A stretch of 64,000 nucleotides of DNA, taken from positions 62,001 to 126,000 of the forward strand of contig JBAYJC010000003.1 of assembly GCA_041665285.1 (NCBI GenBank). Reading direction: 5' to 3'. The position numbers and the translations under genes are program-made. Shown piece by piece: positions 41,157 to 50,126 of this stretch. Below the pieces are notes generated by a model. That model was not told the origin of the DNA, ran no database searches, and was given only the letters and a program-made list of their open reading frames with translations. This DNA comes from JBAYJC01 sp041665285 (GTDB lineage: Bacteria; Patescibacteriota; Patescibacteriia; 2-12-FULL-60-25). How positions within the stretch are numbered: the stretch's first letter is position 1; the number at the start of each line of letters is the position of its first letter.

Positions 41157-41957
41157 ATGCCCTCCCCTTACGACCTTCTCTCTCACTTCGGCTTTTCTTC
41201 TGGCGAAAGCGAAGTGTATCTTGCCACGCTCGCGCTTGGACGTCCGAGCGTGGCTGATATTGGCAAAAAAATCGGGAAAAACCGCACGGCTGTGTATTTT
41301 CACGTCAATAATCTGATGCGCAAGGGCTTGCTCAAAGAAACGCGCCAGGGCAAAAAAAAGCGCTTCCTGGCCCTGCAACCCAACGACCTTTCCGAGCAGT
41401 TCGAGCGCTATGCCACTGACTTCAAAAGCCTGGTCCCACAGCTTGAGGCTCTCAAAAAAATCGATATTGAGGCACCCGTGATCGAGGTTATCGAATCACG
41501 CCGCGGCTATTTTCAGATGTACAACGAGGCCGCTTCTATGCCCGAGGGTTCGATCTTTTACGTCATAGAAGGAAAAACCGCGCTCAAAGGCGAGCTATCA
41601 TTACTCACCAAAGAACAGTGGAGCACATTTTTCAAGCGCATGGCCGAGCGCCGCATCATCACAAAAGGGATTTTCACGGATGAATCTTTGCGCATTCCAA
41701 AAACCGACCTTCCACAAGAATCGCGAGCCGCACTCGGAGGCCGCATCTTTCACCTACACACACTTCCGGAAGCCAGTCTGCCGTTTGAGCAACTACTCTG
41801 TATTTACGGCGACAAAGTCGCGTTTCTGTTCCCGGAACAAGCCCTAATCATCACCATGAAACACCACGGCATTGCGCAATCCCTTGTGGCCCTTTTCGAA
41901 GGATTGTGGCTGTTCGCAAAACCAGTCCCACAAGCCTGGAAAGAGGTAGGAATATAA
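41157..41957 (+). CDS. TrmB-like transcriptional regulator
   Basis: 266 residues. N-terminal winged HTH: YDLLSHFGFSSGESEVYLATLALGRPSVADIGKKIGKNRTAVYFHVNNLMRKGLLKE, the TrmB pattern with recognition helix NRTAVYFHVNNL. The rest is a helical coiled part (FERYATDFKSLVPQLEALKK) and a phospholipase-D-like ligand domain (VIEVIESRRGYFQMYNEAA). TrmB proteins are sugar-sensing regulators, mostly archaeal but common in CPR genomes. The -10 box of its promoter ends 7 bases before the ATG, implying a leaderless message. Followed by a strong bidirectional terminator. Confidence 0.85.
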   Translation: MPSPYDLLSHFGFSSGESEVYLATLALGRPSVADIGKKIGKNRTAVYFHVNNLMRKGLLKETRQGKKKRFLALQPNDLSEQFERYATDFKSLVPQLEALKKIDIEAPVIEVIESRRGYFQMYNEAASMPEGSIFYVIEGKTALKGELSLLTKEQWSTFFKRMAERRIITKGIFTDESLRIPKTDLPQESRAALGGRIFHLHTLPEASLPFEQLLCIYGDKVAFLFPEQALIITMKHHGIAQSLVALFEGLWLFAKPVPQAWKEVGI

Positions 41958-41991
41958 AAAGACGTGGTAACAAACCACGTCTTTTTTTGTT
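41958..41991. terminator. Bidirectional terminator between the TrmB-like gene and gyrA
   Basis: AAGACGTGGT-AACAA-ACCACGTCTT hairpin followed by T-runs on both strands. Confidence 0.9.
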
Positions 41992-42000
41992 TGTCATTTT

Positions 42001-44469
42001 TTACACGAACGTCACGCCACTCACCACATCGCCTTCTTCCTTGAATCGCATGATGCGTACACCTTGCGTATCACGACCGAGGGATGGTACGGATTTGAAT
42101 GGTGTGCGGATCACGATGCCGTTCTTGGAGATGAGAATCAGGTCTTGATCATCGTCTTTGCCGGAAACATACGCGCCGACCACTCCGCCGGTCTTGTTGC
42201 CGACCTTGGCTGTGCGCATGCCAGAGCCTCCGCGACCCTGAGCGCCGTACTCTTTGAGATTCGTGCGCTTACCCATGCCATTTTCCGTGATAACGAAGAG
42301 CTCAAGAAGTCCCTTGTCCGCAACAGATGGGCTGATCACATCCATGCCGATCACGCCATCGCCTGTTTTGGAGAGCTTGATGCCACGCACACCTGCGGCC
42401 GGACGACCCATAGCGCGAACATCTTCTTCGCTAAAGCGAATAGACTGACCAAGCTTGGTGATGAGCATGATGTGATCTGTGCCAGATGAAGGTTTTACCC
42501 AAATGAGTTCGTCACCTTCATCCAAGCCAATCGCAATCAAGCCACTGCGGCGTACATTGTCGAATTCGCCAATCTCGCATTTCTTGATGGTTCCCAAGCG
42601 CGTGACCATCACCAGATATTTTGCGCCTTCAACATGGTCTGTTGGCAAGGTGACTGTCACGCGTTCACCAGGAGACAACTGGAGGAAATTTACAATCGCT
42701 TGTCCTTTGGATGTGCGGCTTCCTGGAGGAAGTTCGTGTGCCTTCAAGCGGAAAACACGGCCGCGAGAGGTGAAGAACATGATGTCTGCATGCGTATTCG
42801 TGCTAAACATCATGCGTACCGTATCCAATTCTTTGGTTTCCAACCCAATCACACCCTTACCTCCGCGATGTTGGGCCTTAAATGTGTCCGGTGGCAAACG
42901 TTTTATGTAGCCATCTTCTGTCAGCATGATGATCGTATCTTCTTGCGGCACCAAATCTTCCATGGAAAACTCGCCAACAGCGTGTGGAATGATTTTTGTG
43001 CGGCGTTCGTCGCCGTATTTCTCGCGTAATGCGACGACTTCCTCTGTCACGATACCAAGGATTTTCTTCGGGGAGTTCAAAATGGACTCAAGTTCGTCAA
43101 TCAACTTCTTTTTCTCTTCCCATTCCTGCTCTACGCGCAGGCGTTCGAGATTTGCCAGCTGTTGCAAGCGCATTTCCAAAATGGCGCCGGCCTGGATTTC
43201 CGTGAGTTTGAACTTTTTGACGAGGTTATCTTTGGCTTCGTCCTTATCTTTGGACTTTTTGATGGTCGCAATGATGTCATCGATATGCAAAAGAGCAATG
43301 CGCAAGCCATCCAAAATATGCATGCGATCCTTTGCACGGTTCAAATCATACGTTGTGCGACGACGAACCACCTCTTTACGATGCGTCAAATACTCTTCGA
43401 GATGGCCCTTGAGCGTCAAAATACGCGGCTGGATCCCGTCGACAAGACACAGCGAGTTCACACCAAACGATTCTTGCAACTGCGTCATCTTGAACAGCTG
43501 GTTCAAGACTTTTTTGGGATACGCGTCCTTTTTCAGTTCAATCACCACGCGAATACCCTCTTTATTGGACTCATCGCGCAAATCACGAATGCCTTCAATG
43601 CGTTTTTCGTTGACATGCTCGGCAATGCGCTCGAGCAACATGGCCTTATTCACCTGATACGGTAATTCATTCACGATAATTTGAAAGGTTCCGGCTTTTT
43701 CTTCGACGATTTCTGCCACCGCACGCATCACGATACTTCCACGGCCTGTTGCGTACGCGGTTTTGATGGCCTCTTTGTCATAGATGATGCCGCCGGTTGG
43801 AAAATCCGGACCAGGGATGTGCACCATGAGCTCATCGATCGTGATCTCTGGATTTTCGATTAATGCCACAATGCCGTTACACAGCTCCGTGAGGTTATGC
43901 GGAGGAATGTTCGTGGCCATGCCAACCGCAATGCCTACCGTGCCATTCAACAGCAGGTTAGGAAGTTTTGCAGGTAAAACCGCCGGCTCTTGATGCGATC
44001 CGTCATAGTTTGGACGAAAATTGACGGTCTCTTTTTCAATATCAAACAGTAACTCCTCTGCAATGGGTGACAGTTTTGCCTCTGTATAACGCATGGCGGC
44101 CGCACTATCGCCATCAACAGAGCCAAAGTTACCCTGTCCCTTCACGAGCGGATAACGCATGGCAAAATCCTGAGCCATGCGCACCATGGATTCATACACC
44201 GCGGAATCACCATGCGGATGATACTTACCAAGCACTTCACCAACCACGGTTGCAGATTTGCGGAATTTTCCATTTGCGCGCAACCCAATATCCCACATCG
44301 CATACAAAATACGGCGATGCACAGGCTTCATGCCATCGCGAACATCTGGAAGCGCGCGGTCGACAATAACGGACATCGCATAGTCGAGAAAGGATGTTTG
44401 GATTTCCTCGACAAGCGAGCGCGGCTCGATTTTACCGTTGATCACCGGAAGTTGGGGTTGTGCGGACAT
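42001..44469 (-). CDS. gyrA: DNA gyrase subunit A
   Basis: 822 residues. N-terminal motifs [33 protein letters not shown] (residues 28-60, in part), [37 protein letters not shown] with the catalytic Tyr in the RYTEAKLSP region, and the C-terminal beta-pinwheel with repeats including QGRGGSGM (GyrA-box QRRGGKG-like). These establish GyrA rather than ParC. It cleaves and rejoins DNA and, with GyrB, introduces negative supercoils. gyrB is not nearby. The final codons are duplicated as a fragment at 40141. Confidence 0.97.
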   Translation of the reverse strand: MSAQPQLPVINGKIEPRSLVEEIQTSFLDYAMSVIVDRALPDVRDGMKPVHRRILYAMWDIGLRANGKFRKSATVVGEVLGKYHPHGDSAVYESMVRMAQDFAMRYPLVKGQGNFGSVDGDSAAAMRYTEAKLSPIAEELLFDIEKETVNFRPNYDGSHQEPAVLPAKLPNLLLNGTVGIAVGMATNIPPHNLTELCNGIVALIENPEITIDELMVHIPGPDFPTGGIIYDKEAIKTAYATGRGSIVMRAVAEIVEEKAGTFQIIVNELPYQVNKAMLLERIAEHVNEKRIEGIRDLRDESNKEGIRVVIELKKDAYPKKVLNQLFKMTQLQESFGVNSLCLVDGIQPRILTLKGHLEEYLTHRKEVVRRRTTYDLNRAKDRMHILDGLRIALLHIDDIIATIKKSKDKDEAKDNLVKKFKLTEIQAGAILEMRLQQLANLERLRVEQEWEEKKKLIDELESILNSPKKILGIVTEEVVALREKYGDERRTKIIPHAVGEFSMEDLVPQEDTIIMLTEDGYIKRLPPDTFKAQHRGGKGVIGLETKELDTVRMMFSTNTHADIMFFTSRGRVFRLKAHELPPGSRTSKGQAIVNFLQLSPGERVTVTLPTDHVEGAKYLVMVTRLGTIKKCEIGEFDNVRRSGLIAIGLDEGDELIWVKPSSGTDHIMLITKLGQSIRFSEEDVRAMGRPAAGVRGIKLSKTGDGVIGMDVISPSVADKGLLELFVITENGMGKRTNLKEYGAQGRGGSGMRTAKVGNKTGGVVGAYVSGKDDDQDLILISKNGIVIRTPFKSVPSLGRDTQGVRIMRFKEEGDVVSGVTFV

Positions 44470-44496
44470 AAGGCATGAACAGCATTGAGGTAACGA

Positions 44497-44985
44497 TTAT
44501 CTTTTATTTTGCGCAGGTTTCAAGGGAGCGGTCGAGCTTGTCTGCTCAGCCTGAGCCTCTTCAAGATTGCGCAACATCTGGTCTTTCACTTCGAGGAACT
44601 TTTTATCAGACAGCACACGCCCAATGTCTTCTGTTGAGGGGGGCGTGCCGTAGGCGGCTTTTGTGCGTTCAACGCTCTCTGTAAACGTTTGCACAAGGCC
44701 ATGCTCCATTGCTGGCTGACGAAACCGGATATTGGTATCAAGCGTCATCCACCATCCGCTAACGATCACAAGGCAGGATGCAAGCACTCCAATAGGGAAT
44801 GCCCATTTGGATGGTTGCGGCTGATTTGCTCGCACAAGGCTGTGCCGGAGAATCATGTCTCGTACCACGGCATGCTTTTGCGTGCTGTCCAAGTTCGCCG
44901 TGCCCTCACGATCAAACGAAAGCTCCTGCTCTTCCTGCGAAGAAGCTCTGCGCTTTGGCGATGTGCGGCGTACGGTGCGTGGCAT
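44497..44985 (-). CDS. Single-pass membrane protein, unknown
   Basis: 162 residues from the internal ATG at 44985 (MPRTVRRTSPKRR); the longer form from 45015 adds an unlikely extension. Basic N-terminus, one membrane helix (WAFPIGVLASCLVIVSGWWMTL, around 70-92) and a soluble tail with two helices (VQTFTESVERTKAAYG, KFLEVKDQMLRNLEEAQAE). It lies 27 bp upstream of gyrA and is the same strand; possible cotranscription. It is similar in plan to many short unknown CPR proteins. Function unknown. Confidence 0.55.
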   Translation of the reverse strand: MPRTVRRTSPKRRASSQEEQELSFDREGTANLDSTQKHAVVRDMILRHSLVRANQPQPSKWAFPIGVLASCLVIVSGWWMTLDTNIRFRQPAMEHGLVQTFTESVERTKAAYGTPPSTEDIGRVLSDKKFLEVKDQMLRNLEEAQAEQTSSTAPLKPAQNKR

Positions 44986-45023
44986 AGAGGCGTGTGTAAA
45001 AGAGCAAAGGGACACGATCGTTT

Positions 45024-45662
45024 TTATGTATGTTCCAACACAACCACAACCGTCTCATCTGCAGGCAAATCCTTTTTCGTTACCTTGAGCTTGTTTGCAT
45101 CCTGTCGTTTGCACACACCGAGCTCTTTGCAAAAAGCATCAACGGTTCCGAGATCAGTAGAAATGCCCTCAATGTGGTGGCTAATCGGAATGACAATGCG
45201 CGGCTCAACACTGGCGATCACTTCGCGTGCTTGCTTGGCATTCAAGAGTTTACCACCACCTACTGGCAAAAGAAGCACATCGATATTTTCTAAGCCGCCC
45301 AGCTCTTCTTCTGTAGGAACGCGTTCAACTCCGCCCAGGAATCCAAGAGAAACGCCTTCGATTTCAAAGCGATACATGAGCGGGCGCTTGGCATTACCAT
45401 CCTTCATGGGGATGGCATACGCAAAAACACCTTTTACCTCATATTCACCTGGATCTTGAATAAGGAATGGTTCGTTTGCGAGCTGATCCAAACCAAAACG
45501 TGAAGTGTCTTGATGGGACAACGCAACAATATCCGGCGCAAGATTGCGCGGAAGTTTTAGCCCTGTTTCAGGGCAAAATGGGTCTGTCAACAACGTGGCT
45601 TCCTTGTCTTGCGACGAGGTTTCAATGCGCACGCAGGAAAAACCATGCCAGAATATCTGCAT
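45024..45662 (-). CDS. Metallo-beta-lactamase-fold protein
   Basis: 212 residues. The fold signature is seen in IFWHGFSCVRIE, LLTDPFC, PDIVALSHQD and the late VIPISHHIEG. The usual HxHxDH motif is altered: LSHQDTSRFG lacks the second and third His, so metal binding may be partial. UPF0173/L-ascorbate-6-phosphate-lactonase-like proteins are the nearest recognised group. The role is unknown, possibly hydrolysis of a small phosphorylated sugar. Upstream of the 44497 gene by 38 bp, same strand. Confidence 0.75.
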   Translation of the reverse strand: MQIFWHGFSCVRIETSSQDKEATLLTDPFCPETGLKLPRNLAPDIVALSHQDTSRFGLDQLANEPFLIQDPGEYEVKGVFAYAIPMKDGNAKRPLMYRFEIEGVSLGFLGGVERVPTEEELGGLENIDVLLLPVGGGKLLNAKQAREVIASVEPRIVIPISHHIEGISTDLGTVDAFCKELGVCKRQDANKLKVTKKDLPADETVVVVLEHT

Positions 45663-45727
45663 AGCTGGTCCATTTTAGCATCCTTCCCAACGGATTCCAA
45701 GGGGAAAATCAAGCCTTGCACACCCTA

Positions 45728-45756
45728 TTGACAAAAGGGCTGTTTTGCACTAAATA
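45728..45756 (+). promoter_or_regulatory. Promoter of the 45802 gene
   Basis: TTGACA (45728-45733), 17-bp spacer, TAAATA (45751-45756). Confidence 0.8.
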
Positions 45757-45801
45757 TACACCAGTTCTGTCTCGTTCAGATGCACCTCAAAGGAGAACCC
45801 C

Positions 45802-46176
45802 GTGGCAACAATCGTAAAGAGAATCGACTTCACGCTCGGCGACCTGTTTACGCAAGACGACAAACCCAGGGTTCAACTCCCCGAGGAGGTTGTACTCAAC
45901 ATCCGACGGATCGTGCTCCGGCTCGTTGATCCGCTCGGCAATCGAGGACTCACCGTGGACTTAACCGCGTGCGGCGGACTCCGCATCTTCTTTGGAAGTC
46001 CCTGCACCGGCATTCGTGCCTGGATCACGTTCGATAAGTACGGCTTTGCGTTCGTCACGGACAACCCCAGGATCGGACCTCACATCCTCCCCGCCCACAT
46101 CATCGCGACCCTCGAGTTTTACCTCCGGCGCGCGTACCGCGAGGTCGAGGAGATCTACGCCCCGCCGCCCACGTAA
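45802..46176 (+). CDS. Small hypothetical protein with GTG start
   Basis: 124 residues from a GTG at 45802, with AAAGGAG upstream. Beta strands alternate with short charged loops: VVLNIRRIVLRLVDPLGNRGLTVDL, GLRIFFGSPCTGIRAWITFDKYGFAFV. Then a helical end (AHIIATLEFYLRRAYREVEEIY). No signal or membrane segment. Resembles a small ligand- or nucleic-acid-binding fold but no family was recognised. Stand-alone with its own promoter and terminator. Confidence 0.55.
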   Translation: MATIVKRIDFTLGDLFTQDDKPRVQLPEEVVLNIRRIVLRLVDPLGNRGLTVDLTACGGLRIFFGSPCTGIRAWITFDKYGFAFVTDNPRIGPHILPAHIIATLEFYLRRAYREVEEIYAPPPT

Positions 46177-46302
46177 CTAACCCGCCACTCCACTGGCACG
46201 GAAGCGCCATCGAGCTCAGCTCGACCCTGCCTCGCGCTTCCGCTTCCCCCAGACGCGCTGACAAACGTTGGCACATCTGCACGAAGCAAGGGCCGTCACG
46301 AA

Positions 46303-46340
46303 AAATTCCCTTTTGACACAGGTCAAAGGGGATTTTGTTT
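46303..46340 (+). terminator. Terminator after the 45802 gene
   Basis: TCCCTTTTGAC / GTCAAAGGGGA arms with an ACAG loop, followed by TTTTGTTTTG. Confidence 0.85.
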
Positions 46341-46352
46341 TGCGACCGTCCC

Positions 46353-46381
46353 TTGACAAATCACCCTATTTCCGCTAATCT
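46353..46381 (+). promoter_or_regulatory. Promoter of the 46453 gene
   Basis: TTGACA (46353-46358), 17-bp spacer, TAATCT (46376-46381). Confidence 0.8.
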
Positions 46382-46452
46382 CGCCTGTTGGATTGCGAGC
46401 TTTTTCGCGATTCAGTGCACCTCAAAACCACGACACAACCAAGGAGCCGACC

Positions 46453-47637
46453 ATGTCGCACCCCTGCAACCGGATCGAGGAGATGCTTCGGGTGTGGGAG
46501 GACTTCTTCTTCCTCAACGGACTGATGGCCGAGTTCGCTGCCCCCCTCGGATTTTCCACGACGGACTTTCCTTTGGAAGGGGCGAATATCCACTGGCAGG
46601 ACCTGCGCCGCCACCTGCGCGAGATCGCTGTCGCGAACAAGCCTCTGGACCACCTGCGTTTTGCGACTGCCTCGCAGTACGTGCTCAATAACTACGGGTC
46701 TACCTGCCAGTTTCCCATCTATCTGAGAGATTGGATGGCGTCCTCCAAGCGGGTTTTCCATCTGGATGAGGAACTGCAGGCGCTTCTCGCGGGCCTGTCC
46801 TTCGGCAAGATGCGGGTTGCGGACGTCCTCTTTCCCTTCGATAGCTTCTTAGTCACGCTCGAGGTGCCGCTCATGATGGACTTGGGCAGGTACGACGCGA
46901 TCCTCATCTCGCGCATCAAGCCGCCGCCGGACGCCGCCGTGTCGAAGCTCCCCGTAGAACACGGGCTGTCCATGGCCTTGCTCTCCACGAGCCTCGGGGG
47001 CTACATGCCGCTCGCAAAGTACGACAAGGATCTCCTACGGAACGTCTGCAGGAAGAACTCGCCGTCAGCTCACAACCATCTCCTGGCGTACGAGGACCGC
47101 ATTCCCGATCCGGGTCCGTTCGTCTCCACCCTTATCCCCAAGAGCGTAATGAAGCGGGCGCTGGCCAATGAGCCGATTCCGGAGCTAGCCGAAGCGCAGA
47201 CGGTCACGGGGAAAATCGAGCCGGACTTTAGCATTCACTTCAGGATGGCCGTCAACAACGCGCTTCGGTACGTGCTTGGGCTCTGTCTCTACCTTACTAG
47301 CCTTCCGGCAAAGAGCCCGCACCGTTCGGACTGGGAAAAGCCGCTGTTCCCTGGCAAGCCGGATCCGCGCGCCATCTCCAACGACGCGTTGATCTGCCAC
47401 GTCACAAGTCGCTTCACCCTTTCTGCGGAAGTAAAGGCCCAGCTCCTCTCCTCCTTGCACGGCTCTGGCAGAGAGGTCTGTGTTCACCCACGGAATAGCC
47501 ACTTCCGCCGACGTCCCGGGTTCGGTCACGATCCCGACGCTCCCAAGGTCGTGATCGTTGGGCCCACGCTCGTGCGCAAGGATCGTCTCCGCCCTGGAGA
47601 AATGCCTGGCGCGGGCGTCGCGACCTGCAAGCCCTAG
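46453..47637 (+). CDS. Hypothetical protein, GC-rich orphan
   Basis: 394 residues from ATG 46453 with AAGGAG upstream. Mostly helical: RIEEMLRVWEDFFFLNGLMAEF, LRRHLREIAVANKPLDHLRF and RMAVNNALRYVLGLCLYLTSL. A short conserved-looking basic segment near the C-terminus, HPRNSHFRRRPGFGHDPDAPKVVIVGPTLVRKDRL, resembles the HWRRxxxG... IxPF/T tail of some plasmid and phage proteins; this match is weak. No signal or Cys cluster. Own promoter and strong terminator. Function unknown. Confidence 0.55.
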   Translation: MSHPCNRIEEMLRVWEDFFFLNGLMAEFAAPLGFSTTDFPLEGANIHWQDLRRHLREIAVANKPLDHLRFATASQYVLNNYGSTCQFPIYLRDWMASSKRVFHLDEELQALLAGLSFGKMRVADVLFPFDSFLVTLEVPLMMDLGRYDAILISRIKPPPDAAVSKLPVEHGLSMALLSTSLGGYMPLAKYDKDLLRNVCRKNSPSAHNHLLAYEDRIPDPGPFVSTLIPKSVMKRALANEPIPELAEAQTVTGKIEPDFSIHFRMAVNNALRYVLGLCLYLTSLPAKSPHRSDWEKPLFPGKPDPRAISNDALICHVTSRFTLSAEVKAQLLSSLHGSGREVCVHPRNSHFRRRPGFGHDPDAPKVVIVGPTLVRKDRLRPGEMPGAGVATCKP

Positions 47638-47646
47638 CCTAAGGGC

Positions 47647-47675
47647 AATACATCCGTAAGGATGTATTTTATTTT
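47647..47675 (+). terminator. Terminator of the 46453 gene
   Basis: AATACATCC-GTAA-GGATGTATT hairpin followed by TTATTTTC. Confidence 0.9.
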
Positions 47676-47679
47676 CTCG

Positions 47680-47700
47680 GATCAGATACGGATCTGATCT
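47680..47700. repeat. GATCAGATAC-type intergenic repeat, copy 3
   Basis: Palindrome GATCAGAT-ACGG-ATCTGATC immediately upstream of the -35 box of the 47799 gene. Confidence 0.55.
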
Positions 47701-47728
47701 TGATGAGTGAACTCTACCCATTTACATT
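47700..47728 (+). promoter_or_regulatory. Promoter of the 47799 gene
   Basis: TTGATG (47700-47705), 17-bp spacer, TACATT (47723-47728). Confidence 0.6.
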
Positions 47729-47798
47729 TTCAGCATAATGATCTATCCTCGCCCTGGATAGCGAACCGCACAGGTTCGTTCTGCGAAAGAGCTGTTCC

Positions 47799-48050
47799 AT
47801 GCGTCGACATCATCAAAAGCCGAGCTGGTTCGAAGTCGTGGTTGTACCGTCAGGTGCCCTCACCGCCATCACGGCGATGACCCTGCTTCCTGCCCTCTTC
47901 GACCCGCACATATATCTCATCGAGAGGTTCGCCTTTGTCGGCGGCGTGATCCTCGGAGTCTGCGTCATCAGCCTTGCCCTCTCGTCGCTCATCATGCTGA
48001 TCTTCATCTTCAGCCAACGCCAAGACAAACCGGAACCTACCAAGATCTAG
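47799..48050 (+). CDS. Small two-helix membrane protein
   Basis: 83 residues, with two membrane helices (VVVVPSGALTAITAMTLLPALF and FAFVGGVILGVCVISLALSSLIMLIFIF) separated by a short acidic loop, and basic ends. Possibly a holin-like, small regulatory or structural protein; nothing specific supports one. Weak Shine-Dalgarno AAGAGCTG. It has its own promoter and terminator and is flanked on both sides by GATCAGATAC-type repeats. Confidence 0.6.
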   Translation: MRRHHQKPSWFEVVVVPSGALTAITAMTLLPALFDPHIYLIERFAFVGGVILGVCVISLALSSLIMLIFIFSQRQDKPEPTKI

Positions 48051-48073
48051 CACGCTCAGAGCGTGTGTTTTTT
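48051..48073 (+). terminator. Terminator of the 47799 gene
   Basis: CACGCT-CAG-AGCGTG hairpin followed by TGTTTTTTTT. Confidence 0.85.
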
Positions 48074-48088
48074 TATTCCACTGTTCTT

Positions 48089-48124
48089 CAGATCAGATAC
48101 GTATCAGATCTGAATCTGATCTGG
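48089..48124. repeat. GATCAGATAC-type intergenic repeat, copy 4
   Basis: Half-sites CAGATCAGATAC, GTATCAGATCTG and AATCTGATCTG in a row, in the gap between the convergent genes 47799 and 48180. Confidence 0.55.
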
Positions 48125-48150
48125 ATAACATGTTGGAGAAGGTCTGCGAT

Positions 48151-48179
48151 AAAAAAATCCCACGAATGAGTGTCGTGGG
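48151..48179 (-). terminator. Terminator of the 48180 gene
   Basis: CCCACG / CGTGGG arms followed on the minus strand by ATTTTTTTATC. Confidence 0.85.
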
Positions 48180-49277
48180 TTACCTTCTTGTAGCGAGTTC
48201 CTTGCGCAGTTCGCGCGACTCTGCGAGAGCACGTTCCAGAGATTCGACCGTGCCAGTGCCTTGGGTCGCGGATGTGGGCTTCTGCTGTGCGACCTCGGCG
48301 ACCTCCTCAGCGACCCGCGTGCGCACGGCTGGCTGTGGCCAGCCTGCCAACTCCGCATAAAGACGCGAGCGGAACGACCTGATGTCGGTTGCAAACGTAT
48401 CCGGATTGGTCAGCAGGCATGTACTGTCGGACAATCCATGCGCAAGTCTCCGGAGAAGACCCGGGCGTGTTTCCGAACCCGTATGCAAGCCGGCCTCGTG
48501 CAGACTCTGCACAATGGATTGTTCCATGGTTGTGTTCTGCTTCTGTGTGTCAGCCGCATCTTCCTGCACAATGGCTAGCGCCTCAAGCTTGGCCTCGGCC
48601 TTACTTGCCAACATCTGCGCATGCGCCACACAGTCCCCAATGCGCGACTCGCAGGCCTTGAGCGTCTCGCGCAAGAGCGCAAGGTCCTGATCCACGGTTG
48701 TGGGGGCAGTGGCATTCTCGCGGTACGGCGATCCTTCTGGCTCAGCCGCAGGTGCGCTCACTGGCGCAAATCCATTGACCTTTGCAAACGCCTCCACCCG
48801 CTTTTGCAGTGTCGCAACCACGTGACGAAGATGCGCCTCATCGCGCCGGATGTCTGCATCAATCAATGCAGAGAGCGGCTTTTCTTTGGTGTCCTGACAG
48901 CTCTTGGCCATGGCCTTGGTGTGATCACATTCATCGATCCGCTTGCTGGCAAGGGTGGGAAGCGCGGAACCAAGCAGTAACACCCACACGCCTACCATGG
49001 TCCAGCTTGAAGATCCGATCCAGGGAACTCCAAGCCAATGAAGACCACAGTGTACAGCTTCGAGGACCAGGGCGGCAATAATGGAAAGGACGGCGTTTAC
49101 GATCCAATCCTGCCGATCTTTGGCCCAGCACCAGCAGTGGCCTCCTCGAATCGTACGCCAGAGGTTCCAGAACGTTGGCCTGGTACGAAGCTTGATCAGC
49201 TTCTGCGCTCTTTTCAGGACGTTCCGCAGATCGTCCTCTGTACAGCGCGCGGCAACCACACGGAGGTTCAAAACCAT
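48180..49277 (-). CDS. Membrane/coiled-coil protein, distant relative of 14996 and 16655
   Basis: 365 residues from ATG 49277, with AAAGGAG eight bases upstream. The N-terminus is basic and Trp-rich (RTRPTFWNLWRTIRGGHCW). Two membrane helices (WIVNAVLSIIAALVLEAVHC and SWTMVGVWVLLLGSALPTLA) are followed by a long helical region including DAHLRHVVATLQKRVEAF-like coils and a Glu/Ala-rich tail (VESLERALAESRELRKELA). The order basic segment, helix pair, coil, tail is the same as for the paralogs at 14996 and 16655, but the tail is different. Function unknown. Confidence 0.6.
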   Translation of the reverse strand: MVLNLRVVAARCTEDDLRNVLKRAQKLIKLRTRPTFWNLWRTIRGGHCWCWAKDRQDWIVNAVLSIIAALVLEAVHCGLHWLGVPWIGSSSWTMVGVWVLLLGSALPTLASKRIDECDHTKAMAKSCQDTKEKPLSALIDADIRRDEAHLRHVVATLQKRVEAFAKVNGFAPVSAPAAEPEGSPYRENATAPTTVDQDLALLRETLKACESRIGDCVAHAQMLASKAEAKLEALAIVQEDAADTQKQNTTMEQSIVQSLHEAGLHTGSETRPGLLRRLAHGLSDSTCLLTNPDTFATDIRSFRSRLYAELAGWPQPAVRTRVAEEVAEVAQQKPTSATQGTGTVESLERALAESRELRKELATRR

Positions 49278-49542
49278 GGGTTTGGCTCCTTTCGAGGTGC
49301 TTGGCGCATTGGAACAGAAAAAGGATCGGGAGTCAACAGCCGACGCACCAGCCCGATCCCGAAGCTCCCCCTCTAACACGGCTACCGCCGCGCCAAGCTA
49401 CGCCCGCTCGCTTGACGCCCCCTCCGTGAGGGGGAGGATATGAGCGATCCCCCTCCTCGCGGAGGACGCACATCGAGCGAGCGTAGATGTGCGCGGCGTG
49501 CATGCTCCTTTGCGAGAGCCGTGGGCTAGGGGAGGAGTGGCG

Positions 49543-50025
49543 TCACCCCCGATACATTCCCCCACCCACGATCGCAATGGCGAGCGCGTCTGCGGCGTCG
49601 TCGGGTTTGGGGATCTCTTTTAAGCACAACAGTCTCTGCACCATTTGTTGCACCTGTTTTTTGTCCGCCGCACCATAGCCCGTCACACCTTGTTTGACTT
49701 GATTTGGTGTCATTTCGACGATAGGCACTCCTGCATCACCTACCACAAGCATCAAAACACCGCGCGCCATACCGACATGGATCGCGGTCGTGACATTTTT
49801 TGAAAAAAAGAGCTTTTCCATGGCCACACATGTCGGTTGGTATGTCTTGATGACCGTCGCGGTAGCGTCTCGCAACTGGCGTAAGCGCGTTGAAAAATCG
49901 TCTTTTGCGCTTGTTTGCAGGCAAGAATGGTGAAGCCACAGCACCTTACTCCCCAACTGCTCAATCACGCCAAACCCAATACGGTCGAAGCCAGGATCAA
50001 TACCAAGAATGCGGCGAGAGGGCAT
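49543..50025 (-). CDS. ruvC: Crossover junction endodeoxyribonuclease RuvC
   Basis: 160 residues, standard length. ILGIDPGFDRIGFGVI holds the first catalytic Asp; AMEKLFFSKNVTTAIHVGMARGVLM holds the Glu; MTPNQVKQGVTGYGAADKKQVQQMV follows, and DDAADALAIAI holds the final Asp pair. It resolves Holliday junctions after RuvAB branch migration. ruvA is 14 kb away and ruvB is absent from the window, so the ruv genes are dispersed, as is common in reduced genomes. Start ATG 50025 with no strong Shine-Dalgarno. Confidence 0.97.
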   Translation of the reverse strand: MPSRRILGIDPGFDRIGFGVIEQLGSKVLWLHHSCLQTSAKDDFSTRLRQLRDATATVIKTYQPTCVAMEKLFFSKNVTTAIHVGMARGVLMLVVGDAGVPIVEMTPNQVKQGVTGYGAADKKQVQQMVQRLLCLKEIPKPDDAADALAIAIVGGGMYRG

Positions 50026-50058
50026 AGCGCTTCAAATAACATCTGCACTGTACCAGGG

Positions 50059-50087
50059 TTGACAAAACCCGAAAAGTATGATATCTT
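50059..50087 (+). promoter_or_regulatory. Promoter of the HExxH protein gene
   Basis: TTGACA (50059-50064), 17-bp spacer, TATCTT (50082-50087). Confidence 0.85.
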
Positions 50088-50126
50088 AGCCAGTCGAATC
50101 GTTTCGACAGAAAGGCTGGAAATCGC

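Noticed and set aside
49380..49540. GC-rich stretch with several hairpins between the 48180 gene and ruvC
   Set aside because: Contains CCCCTCC..GGAGGGG-type and GCACATC..GATGTGC pairings but no clear RNA family, promoter or conservation signal visible from one sequence.
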